From Siniperca chuatsi (lineage: Eukaryota > Chordata > Actinopteri > Centrarchiformes > Sinipercidae): DNA of 64,000 nucleotides. This document shows positions 1 to 13,216 of the stretch, piece after piece (positions within the stretch are counted from its first letter, which is position 1; every line of letters begins with the position of its first letter). The notes beneath the pieces are model-generated. The model did no database searches, had not been told where the DNA came from, and worked only from the letters and a program-made list of their open reading frames with translations. The DNA lies in NCBI RefSeq assembly GCF_020085105.1, contig NC_058058.1, positions 4,054,214 to 4,118,213 on the forward strand, in the 5' to 3' direction. A program made the position numbers and the translations under genes.

Positions 1-3000
1 CCAATGGTGGCGTAGATGGGCTTTTTCACACCGGCTGACTCAAAGATCCCTGTTGAGTAGTAGAACACCTGAGGGACACAGAGAGGATAGAAAAGAAAAA
101 GGGAGGGATCGCGATTTACTTTTTGTTTTATAATTATACTTAAACAAATGTGTTATAAGTTATTTACTTTCTTGACCACCTCCAGCTTTCATATACCGAT
201 TTTTTCAATAAGCACCATCTAGAACTATGCTTATGACCATCTCAATTTTATATAGATTCTAAGTCACTCTAAAGACAATTTTCAGTCAACTACTAACATT
301 TTTGGGTATTTACCGTACATGACACTCTTATTCAGAGCCAATAACAGGTCCAATCATATAATCATGTTCACCTAGACTCTACTAAAATGCAATATATCCC
401 CGACTCTGCCTCATACTGGGAGGATGTAGCTGACATTTGCCTCCTCAGTGATCCAGCTGGACAAAGTATTACAAAGTGACCTTTTTTACTCTCACTGAAT
501 AGAGCGTGTGTTTAGTTTGAGTTATTACAGAACCTCAGTCTCTCTCTACTCTGACCTATCTGTGTTATACAGTTATGTATAGAGCCATATCTCACTGGAA
601 TAGTCTGTCACACTTTATATTTAGAAGACAGAAGAGGAGACTCTAGACAGCAGCAACAAGAATTTTTTCAGTTTTTTAGTTCAATTTTTAGATGTAATAT
701 GTTTAAAATGTGTTTGGTTTTTGTGTTAAAGTGATACTATATTAATAGGTGAGATTATTGTTTTAACTGTATGTACTGTATGTAGTGAACACGGTGATTA
801 TACTATGGGTATGTTTTTTATTATTTAGAACGAGTAGATGTTGCCAGGGTAACAACTAATAAGGATCAGTAATGTGAACAGTAAATAAATATGTGTGTAA
901 AAGCGTGTATTTGTATGTATGCCATCTGTGTGTGTGTGTGTGTGTGTGGACACGCTGCCTGTCGCTGACTCACAGCATTGATTCCTGACAGCTGCTGGGA
1001 GAGCTGCAGCATGACGGCGATGAGGAGGGGCTGTCGATACGCTGCTGAGCGGAAAAGCTCGGGGATGGTCACCTTCTTCTCCATGGCCATCTTGGCGCTC
1101 TCCTCCTTCATCTCCTGCATGTCTTTACTCACATCCTCGCTGCCACGCAGACGCACCAGCGCTGTCAGCAGAACAGAAACACAATGTGTCTTTGTCTTTG
1201 ACAGATGTGGAGGGTTGTTGCTTTGGCACACAAACGTAAAGGCCGAGAACAGGAAAATGCTCTGTTGTGCTAACAGGTTGGTGATACTGAGTCAGTGCGC
1301 TAACACACTGGTGTAAAGCTCAAGCAGCGACAGTAAACAGTGGGCGACCACAATAAGTTATTATAAAATTGTAGAGCCTTCAATCGGCCAGAAAGTTCAG
1401 TACATAATCTTTTACAGTATATTCACATATAAACTGTAACTGAGGATTGGATTGTAATTCTTGATCTTGGAAATAGTTAAAAAATAATCTTAACACAAGG
1501 TCCACTAACTAACTTTTTTCATCGTAACCCCGGCAGCCATCTCCATGACAACTGAGCAAACTCCATTCCCTGCTGAAGACCATGAGATTTGGATGAAAGC
1601 TCTGGACAAAGCTGGTAGAAGCTATACCCCCTGTTAAGATTATTTTGTGGTACCTCTACAGCCATTTTAGCTTTAAAGTAGCAACAAGAGAGTAAGTAGA
1701 CCTTAAGTTGAAATTGTCAACTGCATTTTGTTTTTCTCTCAGTTGAACATAAATGACTGCTGTCTTTACAAACGGTTCTGATGTAAATAGATCAGTATAT
1801 TAAATGACCTGTCAATCATTTAGAAATGTCCAATATTGTGTTTTAAATATTTAATTGTGGGCAATCCTTTTGTCTACGGCCTAGTGGTTTAAAATGTTGA
1901 CCAGGTAATTGCAATATCCCTGGTTTGACTTCAGGCGGGAACCCTCGTTGCATGTCCTCTCCCATCTCTCTCTCCCCTCAGTTCTTAAAGTTCTCCACTG
2001 GATACTATCCAATAAATGTAAAAAAAATGCCCCAAAAATACTTTAAAAAGCCACTACAAGTAGAATTTGAAAATCCCAAACTATGGCACCCTCCAGTGGT
2101 AGTACCCCCTCCTGACCTGGGGACACTGACATGAACTGAATGCACACATAGACTACACCAGTTTTCAGCTGGGTTGTCTCATTTTTCTACGAACAAACAC
2201 TTATGCCATTAGAGTGATTTTAAAGATACTATAATCACATAAAAAAACTACACAAAGTGGCTTTAAAGTTGATTTATATTAGCCAAAAACTATTACAGTA
2301 TTATCCAAAAAGTCTGCAGTGACCTCTGCGAGTTCCACAATCAGCTCAGAGTGACCTGTTAGTTGCTTTTTGTTGTTCAGTGTTAGTAAACACTAAAACA
2401 AGAGGCAGAGCTGATTATCTTCACCAGACACCACAAACACCACACAGTCACAGAAACCAGAAGGCAACTCTAGCTGAGGAGCCTGAGCCTTGAGCTTGTT
2501 TGTGTCAGGTGAGAGGTGTGAAGGAGAAGTGGGTCAGTGCCTCAGAGTCGACCCTGACAGGCAACGTGTTGAATAGATGCCAAAACCTTCTGCCTGTTCA
2601 AGGACTCTTCTCTCCAGGCTACAACATCATCCAGACTCACCTGAAGTCAACCCTGTGTATCTGTAACTACTGCTGCCTCTCAGTCTCATTTTCTTTCTTT
2701 CTCCTTGATCTTTCTATCCTGTTTTTACTCACTTTCATCTGCTCTTTTTCTCTCAGCACATCTCTCTCTTTTTCACTCATTCCTTTCCTTAAAATCATTT
2801 CCCCTTTCACATTTATGGGATCTGATATTTCTCTGATTCACTCTCACTTCCTTCCTCTCAATTTCTCTCTCTCCTTCCTTCCTTCTCCTCTGTCTCACAT
2901 GTATTTTTTCATGTTACAGTATTTCTCTATAACCATAGCTGTAGCAACTTGTATAACTGAAGTAGCACCCGTAATGGTAGCAGCTGTAGTAATATTGACA

Positions 3001-3289
3001 GAAGCAGCAGTATTGCATGTGAGGAGCAGTATCAGTGGTCACTGTAGTTTTTATCAGTAGTGGTAATTGCATTCCAAGTAGCATTAATAACAATATCTGT
3101 AGCAGAAATATCAGCAGAAGTGCTATTAGTGGCAGTTTTTGCAGTAGCAGTAGCTGCAGTATTAGAACTGGCTGTAGTATTATTATTTTTAGTAAAACAA
3201 GTAGTGGTGTGAGTAGTTGCAGTATACTAACAGAAGTGGTAGCAGAGGTTGTATTGTAGTAATAGCAGTAGTAGTGATAGAAGCAGTGG

Positions 3290-3339
<50 letters not shown>

Positions 3340-6300
3340 GAAGTAATGCTGTATAAGCAGTTGTAGCACTGATAGTAGAAGTGATAGTAACAGCAGCAGA
3401 AGCAGTATAAGTAGTAACTGTAGTTGTGTTTGTAGTAGTTACTTGTAAAGTGTCAGCAGTTAGTAATAGCAGCAGTATAAGCAGTAGTGCAGAAGTAGAA
3501 TTGGTATTAGTGGTGAGTGGTCAATATAAGCAGCGCCTAGCAGTGGCTGTAGTGGCATTGTAGTAATGACAGTAGTCGTCGTAGTGAAGCAGCAGGTGAA
3601 ACAGCAGTAGTGTTAGTAGTAGTTCTAGTAGTGGTGCTAGTTGTGAGTGTGGTAATATTTGTAGTTGTAGTGCCAGTAGTTGCAGTGGTGTTAGTAGTTG
3701 TACTAGCAGTATGAATGACAGTAGCAACTGTAGTTACAGTAGTAATTGAAACAGTAGAAGCAGCAGTAGTGTAGTTGTAATAGCACAGGTAGTGGTGGTG
3801 ATAGTAGCAGCAGTGGCAGTAGTGACTGTAGTAGTGGTGTCTGTAGTTGCAGTAGCAGTGTTAGTAGCTGCTGTACAATAGTACTGTTTTACTGGCAGAA
3901 TGGATAACAGTAGCAGCTGCAGAAGCAGTAGTATTGTCAGTACTTGCAGCAGTAATAGCAGCAGGAATGGTAGTGGTATAGCAGTAACAATTGTACTATT
4001 GTCAGTAGAAGAAGTAGTAGTATTGTAGCAGTATCAGTGCGTACCTTTGCGTGCCTGCTCCTCCTGTTTAAGGTTGATGAGCAGGAAGCGAGGGCTCTCG
4101 GGACAGAAGGGCAGCAGGATGCACTGCAGCACAGCAGGGACCACAGTGAGGGCCAGCAGCAGGGGCCACAGCTTGGCTGAGCCCAGAAGAGCCTCCAGAC
4201 CAAAGATCTAAACATCAAGGGCCACAACAGCTGGGTCAGAATTACAGCAAAGCTAATGCCCAAACAAAAAATCCAAATCTGTAATGTAGCTAACTATATT
4301 ATACAGTAAGAACTTTCCTGAGAAACTGTTGTTGAAGAAGTTACTCATCTCAACATATATGGCTTATAAATCAATAGCTGTTAGGTCATTAAATCTGAGG
4401 TTTGTTAGGAAGCCTCCTGCTGACCTGAGCGATCAGGATGCCCACCACCACACCGAGCTGATGAAGAGTGCCGAAGGCTCCTCGGAGGGGAGTGGGTGAC
4501 ACCTCGCCCACATACATGGGGGTCAGGCCGGTAAAGAGACCACAGAACAGGCCGATGACCAGGCGACCGGCGATCACCATCTCATAGGAGGAGCAGATGG
4601 TGGAGAAGCCCATGAGGAGGCCGCCGATCACCGCCAGACAGTTCACCAGGAACATGGAGCGACGCCTGAGGTGCAGCAGGGTAAGAAACGAGAGCTGTGA
4701 ACAACTGATTGTACAGTATTTCTAAACATACATGCCAATTTTAATATAGTTTAATAGATTAGATTCAGTGTTGTTTCTGTTACTGAGAAAAGAGGAAAGG
4801 AGGTTTGTGGTGGGAGGAGCAGCTGAAGGAGATAAATATTGACAAGCTCATTGATTAACTGAGAAATTACCATAAGTGTGTCAGGACTGATTGACCGGCC
4901 TGAGTGTATGTGAAGGTCAGGAGCTTTCCTGTCTAATTAGTTATTTGACAGATGGGTGTTAGTCCAGTTTTACAGTGCAAATATATGCGTGTGTGAGCGC
5001 ACCCTGATTCCAGTCTTTATGCTAAGCTAAGACAATCGCCTCCTGGCTCTAGCTCTGTTGTTAATGCACAGACATGAGTGGTATCTTTTGATCTTACTCT
5101 CGGAGAGAAGCGTACTTTCCCCAAACACTGAAGTATTCTTTTCCAATTTTTCTTTAATCTGAATTATTTGACAATTTTGGAGCATTTTAAGTGTGAAAGG
5201 AATAGTGGAAAAAAAGCCAAATGTATTTCCACTGTGCACCCCAAATTTCTTTCACTGTATGTGGAAAACACATTTAAGGCAGTGGTCAAAACAACAGCCT
5301 CACCCCAGAAAGAAAAAGGATTGTGGTTTGATGCGCAGGGTAAAACAAAGAGGCAAATGAAGGAACAACTCTCAGGGACATTAGAATCGAGCAGTGGGCT
5401 CCAGACAAACACGCTTCATGAACTCCATTAAGAGTAATGTCTTGTGACAGTTCAGCTGAACCACATAGGAATACACAGAGCCATTAAATGACGAAAAAAA
5501 CACTCAAAGCAAAGACATAGGCCAGTGACAGTGAATATGTACCAAAAATATCCAGATTTCCTACCTGTGCATTACACAGACAAAAAGGTTTAGCTTCTCA
5601 TTAAAGATGAGAGAAATAAAAGTTTACACCTCGGCTGGTTATATCGTGCAAATGTAATTCCTACCTGCCAAATCGGTTCGCCATGACGCCCACGCTGAAG
5701 GAGCCCACCATGCCACCCACGCTAAAGATGGCGACGGCGACGCTCCAGACGATGGTACAGACCCCCGGGCTGATGGGTTCGCCATAACGCTCAACCCAGG
5801 TATCGTTGAAGAAAGATCGTAGTTTCTGAGACAGATGAATAAAGAGATGAAGGGAAGAGAAGAGAAGAAAAAGCTCAGAAGTAGCTGGAACTCTTACCAA
5901 TTCAACAAACTTCACACTAGAAATGGGTTCATGATGCAGCTCTTGTGTTTTTGTCTTGCCTGTGTTTAAATATAGAAATGCCCTGCTAATATTGTAATAC
6001 TTTCAGTATTGGTCAGTTAAAGGAATAGATGATTGTTTTGGGAAATATACTTATTCTGTTTCTCTCTGAGAGTTAGATGAGGAGATTGATACCAATCTCA
6101 TGTCTGCGTTAAGTACAGAGCTACAGCCAGAAGGTGATTAGCTTAGCTTAGCATAAAGGCTGAAAGCAGGGGGAAAGAGCTAGCCTGGCTCTGTCCAGAC
6201 CTACCAACACCTCTATAGCTAACTAATTAAAAGAAGTCTCTTGTTTGTTAAACAAACAAGATACAACCTGTTAATCAGGAAGCATTCAAGGTGTTGGCAT

Positions 6301-9300
6301 ATTTCAACTAGGCTAGCTGTTTTCCCCGGCTTCCAGTCTTTATGCTAAAATAAGCTAATCCAGTCTGTCACATTATGCAGCTGCCAAATTAGCAACAAGA
6401 TAAACAAATCATGGTCTTTTCTCAAGAAATGTCAGAAAAGCTTCATCTTTACATATATATTTGCTCTCAAATAATCCAATTTAAAGCTGCACAGGGTTAA
6501 GATTTTAATTTGAGTTTAAATCCACTCATCGTATCTGCCTAAATCTAAAAACAGTCCAACAACAGAGACGACTCTCCTATCTGAACTAATTGAGATGCTG
6601 TAAATAGCCCAGATCAAATTCTGGTGTAAAGTATAGCTGCTTCTCCGCAAACAGGCATTTAGTGATCAAGAGATAAGAGCAAAATTCAAACTGTCTTCTA
6701 AACAGCGGTAAGTGAGCCCTCTGCTGACTCACCACCACTCCTCTCTTATCTGTTTGGTTTGTTTTGGTGAGAAGCATGACACACCAGCTGGGTGGTTAAA
6801 CCCCAAAGAGATCTGTGGCTTCACATCACAGGATTTGCCATTTACCTTTACAAATACCTGTTGTTCACATCTGGAGAAGCTAAGGTGCAAACTGTGTGCA
6901 GCTTCAGCCAGAGAGTCTTACATCTTGATGTTACCAACTAATCACAAACCTGCTCTGGAGCATTGATGACTCCTGTGTTGTAACCAAACTGCAGGGAGCC
7001 GATGACAGCAGTGCCCAGAGAGAACAGGAGATAACCTGTTATCTGCTTTTCCTGCAGTGAGATAAGAGGGGGAAGAACGGTTGGAGAAAAGGTCAGGAAG
7101 AAAGAGAAAAAGAATGGAAAAAGCAAAATGGAGATGAATGTGGAAATCAAAGGATGGGTGGAGGAAGGAGACAAAAAAAGAGAGAGATATAATAAATATA
7201 AAATCTGAGCTCATAATGAGATTTTCAATTATTGCAGACGGCCTACAGATGCAATAAAACTGCGATGCTGACGGCAGACAGGTCAGTGACGCAGTGACAC
7301 ACATTCGCATAAACAACAATATCAGGTATCAGAGAGTGAACTCGTGCTCAGACTACACATAAATACACCCAACATGAAGCCACATACGATTACTCATCAT
7401 ATTTATACTGAAATCTCTACGACTGCCACTACATCGGCTCTTTATGTAATTCATGTAAACATTTTTCATTTCGTATAAAACTGAAAAATCATAAAACCAC
7501 CAAATAAAACTTTAAAAGGTGAAGTGAGACCCTTACCAACACCAATACACAACATTTTGGAAATGTGCTATATATGTGTTAAATTTTAGAGGCCCTACAC
7601 ACTATGTTTCAGCTAGGTAAGGCAACTATCTCTGTAATGACTGTGTTTTTCTTTCTTGAACATAATCTGCTAATTGCAGATGAAATTCAATACTGAAGCC
7701 GTCCACCTGCTCCTGTTACCGAGCCAGCCCCCATAATGCCATCGATTCATCTCTGTAATGAAATCAGGTGAGCCGTCGCTGTCGTCATGATGATCTGATG
7801 TTATAACGTCTGACCCTCATCAAGCCTCCATTAGATGCATTATATCATTAATAAATCAGCTTATTACACACTGATCAGAGCAGTGATGTCTTCTGATGAC
7901 TCCTCTAAACAAGTAAAACCATTTTGTAATATAAAATCTATAAATGAATCCATAATAAGAAAAATAATGACGTAATTTATACTGAGACCATCATGTCTAT
8001 TCTAAAATAGTTTTACATTATCCCATTTTTCATTATTCCTCTATTAATTTGTTTTCCATTTTTCTTACATTTGTAAGGAGATCCAGTCCCCTAACTACAA
8101 GACCATCAGTGCAAAAATACCCAAAGTTGGTTCTCACAGTCATTGTTGGGAAAATGGACAGAAACAAGGGCCAATTTTTCCAAGTTTCCCCTGAGCAAGA
8201 CAGCAGAGGAACGTTCTAACTCTCTAAAATAAGATGATAATAATTCTCAGAGGGAAGGTGGAACGATTAATTGGAAAATGAATATGAGGCAGGGCATTCA
8301 TGAAAAGAAAGCAAACTTTACCTGGATAAAAGGTTAGGTTTAAAGTTAAATTAAGGTAAACTGAATACATTTCCTCACCCATTCACACACACAAGCTACC
8401 ATGCGAGGCGCTGACCTTAACCATCAGGAGCAACTTGAGGTTCAGTGTCCTGCTCGAGGACATTTCAACACAGATCAGGGCTATAAGTAACAACACTGCA
8501 CAAAACAAAGAACCGATCCCAAACAGTCTATTAGAACCTGATAAAAAGCAGTTTCATGACAATTCTTCACTGGTAGAATTAATATATAGACATGTCTGAC
8601 TATCCTGTAAGCTTCCTGTTTTAGAAAAGCAGATTGATCCTGGTATTTGAAAGTCAAATGTTGTTTAAACAGCTGCAGCAGAGTGGTTTTGTTTCTCCAA
8701 AATTAAGCTACATGAGCGATTATTCTATATAAGATGTTCCATCTAAACTGCTAATCCTGTTCAGGGTCATGGGGAGCTGGAGTCTATCCCAGCATGCAAT
8801 GGGCGGGATGCAGGGTAGACTTGGACAGGTCACCAGTCTATCAGAAGGCAGCATGATTACTTGTTCAGGAGTTTTCTGGGTGTCATACACTTTTTATTCT
8901 GCACTTATTCTCAAGTTCTTTAAGTGTAGTTACTGGACAGCAATTAGAAGTCAATTAAGGTCAAAGTTTTTACTTCTTGATTGATCTCACATATGAAATC
9001 CCTGGCAGGTCAAGCTGGGTCACAGCAGTAGAAATGTTGTGTTTCTGCTGTCTATGTCTGTAATACAGCAGTCAGTGATAAGGAGACTCACTGCTGATGG
9101 GGCAGAATGTGCAGCTGTTATATGAGACAGTACAGAGACCAGGACAGGCCTCAGGTGATCCACTGCCCTTGGTACAACGATATAAGAGCGAGGTCCGATA
9201 ATATTAGCATAGACTGCACTTCTCAGCATTCATTCTAGCCAGATGGGTGTTGGCTACACAGGACCAATCAGGTGAAGAGAGAGAAACATGAATGGGAAAT

Positions 9301-12148
9301 GATATGAAGGTCAGAGTGGAATTATTCAAAAGAGGGATGTGAAACTGCTGAGAAGCTCAGGATGATTTCTTTTACATTTTGCAGTCTGTACATGAAGCGG
9401 ATGGTCTCAGAGCATCAGTAGGAGTTCAGACCCGATCAGCAACTTTTGACCACAACACCTGACTGTCCATCCTCTCTACTGACACTAAGGAGGTCAGATG
9501 TTGTGGTCATTGGGTGCAAAAAATATTATATATAAAATATATGTATAAAATGTATTGTCTGTGGGCGTGGTCGCCCTTCCTGGCTTCCTGGCTCACCTGT
9601 CTCGCATCAGCTCATCAGCTCGCACCTCTTCAACCCCAGCTCTTCACACATCCAGTGCCAGATTGTTGTTCAACCCCGGTAGTAGCTACACCAACTCAGT
9701 TTATGTTCTTAGTGATTTTGCATGTCCATGTTACATTTTTCTAAACTACTTCTCTGTGTTCCAGGATCATCACCCGCCTGCCTGTCTTCCTGCTCATCTG
9801 CCTACCTGCCACCTCACCTCCATTCCCTGGTATATTTCAATAAATCTGTTAAACTGGATCTGCCTCCTTGTCTGCGTTCTGCATTTGGGTCCACCTTTGA
9901 ACTACAGTGTAACATGGTTGTGAAAATTTCACTACAGACACCATGTCTACTACCCCCCCCACCAAACCCAATGAAAAAAACCCCCAAAACAATGAAGGTG
10001 TTGCACTGTAACTAGATTTTAACATAGGGACCCTGTTTAGGACAGAATATACTCACTGAATATTTCAGTTAAATTAGAACAAACCAGTTGACACACAGTG
10101 AGGCAGGAGCTTTTGGGGCTGTTGCCCTGCGTTACCCGGTTGGTACACCAGCACTGGAGGTCACAGTATCTTCTGATCATGATGTAAAAATGAAAAGGAA
10201 ATAAAAGCAACATAAGTTAGTAGGACGTGTTTTGCCTGTAATGGCAGTAAGTTTTGTTGTAACCATTAACCATTATCATTTTATACCATCATACCATTAA
10301 ACTGCGCTATTTTTCATTCATTCATTTTTCTTCTTGTACATACCTGTGTTTTATGTTTTTGTTGTCCTTGACGTGATTTATGCTCTTGGTCAGTTTATAT
10401 CATAATTACAACCAACAACATGTTATAGAATCATTGTCACATTTATATGTGAATGCCTTGTGTATGTAAGTGTGTATCTTTTTACAAACATGCACACACA
10501 AAAAAGAAACTGCACTGATCCCAACCAATCACAAATGTATGTAGCCATCTGGGATGTATGTACATTTAGAAACGCATTACAGTAGTTCATTAGTTGTTGC
10601 AATTCACCAGAAATGTAGGTATTCAGACTGGCTTGTGGTTTCTACATCGACATACTGTATACTTTTGGGAAATGTGGGGAAGTCTGCACACTGAATATTA
10701 CATGATCAAAGAAATTTAATGAAGCACCTTTTCAACCTTCAAGGTCTTCATCAAGCAAACATCCACCCAGTCCTGCACCTGGATGCACCCAACAATACCC
10801 ACCTTCTTTGTTCTTCTTATTCTTTGCATTCATTGAGTGAATCGTCATCTTACTCAGTGAAATCCTTTCCAGCTCTCAATGTTAATGAAATCTGCTCTTT
10901 GGCCAAACAGCCTTTTCACTGTTTTGCTGCCTCCCTTTGTTTGCATACGTTCCCTGAGGATTTAGGTGACATTTTTGAGCGATCAATAATCCGGTGAGAC
11001 CACACAGACTGACAGCCACTGCATCTCTCTGTGCAAATGGACGGTTGGGGATTTGTTTGGTCTTGTTGTGTATCTTAGTATCTAAAATGGATACCAAATT
11101 GACATTTGCCTTTAAAATTCTTATATTTTTATGGTACCCTAGTAGCTCATCTGGTAGCTCACCTGGTAGCTCGTGCACTATAAAGCTATTACTGCAGCGC
11201 CCCAGGTTCGAATCCGGTCTGGGCCCTTTGCTGCATGTCATCCCTCTCTCTTTCCTGTTTCTCTACTGTCACTATCAAATAAAGTGGAGATACCAAAAAA
11301 AAAATCTTTAAAAGTTTTATATTTTCTCCCATAAATTAACTGATAGCATTCAGTTAAGACAAATTACAATGACATTTGTATTTAGTCTTATTAGAATAAG
11401 GACGTCTGAAAAACATTTGCTGATTGCTCATTTTCAGTTTTAAAGTAGTGTTCCAGTGATTTAGTAAAATTATAAAAAATTGATGCAGCAGAGGCCGATT
11501 TATCCTCATCTTTAATCCCAAGTATGGGTACAAAGATACTAGATCCTATAATTTCCATAATACAACTCAATAGCATCTTTCATTAGACTTTCATTAGCCC
11601 CTGCTTGGTAAATGTCTTTGTCTTTCAAAAACCAGCTTATAACGCAGACTCACTGTTAGAAATTTGTAGTTTGTAAACCCAAGCTAAAATAACCCTGATG
11701 ACATCATTATTTAGATTATTTTGTTAGACTTCCAACCAGATCCACAGTAGTACGCCTCATGATGAGTAAACTGAACTTCATGTGTAAAATCAGTGGATTG
11801 CACCTTTAACTGCTAGGATGAATTCATAAAAGTCAATGTCAAAGAGTTTGAAACAAACTCATCTACTTTTACATAATCTTTTGGCATTAGGGCAGGAAAA
11901 CGATGCTTCAGTACTAAATTATGACGTTGTTTTTGAAGATGTAATGAATTTCTAAGAAAGAATTTTTGACTGGAACTTTTCAAATTAACTTCGAACTTGT
12001 GCTTCGTCATCCGTCTGAAATCATCAACGTCACTTAAGTTAAAAGTTCATTAAATGAGACAGAAAGAAAAGAGCCCTGAGCTCGCCACAAGACCCTAATG
12101 CAACTCATTGTGGTGCCACAGAACACTGCAAACAGCTATATCAACGCC

Positions 12149-12180
<32 letters not shown>

Positions 12181-13177
12181 TCCTGCTATATTTGCCCTGA
12201 AGATCACCTTCCTCTTCTCTGTCTCCCTCATCGACTGTGTCCGTCTCTGGTTTTTTGTCAAGTCACAATGACTCAGTATAAATTAATGGTCATGTGACGG
12301 CACCTAAAACGTCTCAGATAAGGAGATATCAATAGCAATAGATAACTAGAGTGTGTAGGTCAGATACCAAGCTGCTTTTTAGTGACACTTTAACATTTAT
12401 GTTTAAAACTTTTCCTATTTAGAACCAAAATCTTACTTAGCTGTAAAGTGCGATGTCCCCAGAGTTATAGAACAGTGCTTTATTTTGTTCAAACAGCTAA
12501 AATCCTTTTTAATCCTATGAATGTTTTTTTCCAAACCTGGAACAACTTTTTTTTTTTTTTTTTGCATTATTCAGCTCAATCTGATTGGATCTTTGATTGG
12601 ATTTCAAGCATTTACATCTCATTGCTCCAAACATGACAGAGATTTAATGTCCCATAGTGTTGAAAGAAGAGCAGAAATCGAGGAATACCAGCTGAGAATG
12701 TTACATAACGCATATAATTAAGCTCAAGACAAACTTGTTGCAGCACCCAGATTTGCTGAACAGATGCTGTGTTACTATGGTAACCGATACCATGATAACA
12801 GAATGTGATCATACTATCCTAACCTGATACCATGCATGTGGCCTTTAAGCTTTAACACTCAGATTTGACAAAACAAATAGGATTTTTCTACTGCCTGCAC
12901 AAAGAGTGACACACCTACAGGTGTTTACTACTGTATGCATGAATCAGACGACCGCTATGACTCATCTAGCTGTCCTTCTCAAACTCCACACTCATATTTT
13001 ATCTTTGAACAACACCGCCATCTTTCTTCTTGCCTCATTTAGGCTCCCAGTCTCTTTCTCTCTTTCCCTCCATCTAACCAAGAGTGTCCATATAGCTCCC
13101 TTGCCCCCTCCCTCCTTCCGTCGTCTCCATGGCAACAGCCTGGCGGTGACAGTTTTATTGACACAGGCTGAAAGTAG

Positions 13178-13216
<39 letters not shown>

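Noticed and set aside
2500..3369. Open frames of 151-186 codons in the CT-rich and triplet-rich tract
   Set aside because: Low complexity, no domain, inside slc2a3 intron 5.
9555..10015. Overlapping frames of about 100-120 codons
   Set aside because: They cover a transposable-element remnant and show no domain or splice context.
11145..11225. tRNA gene
   Set aside because: A- and B-boxes are present, but the cloverleaf arms are broken and a SINE body with A-tail follows.
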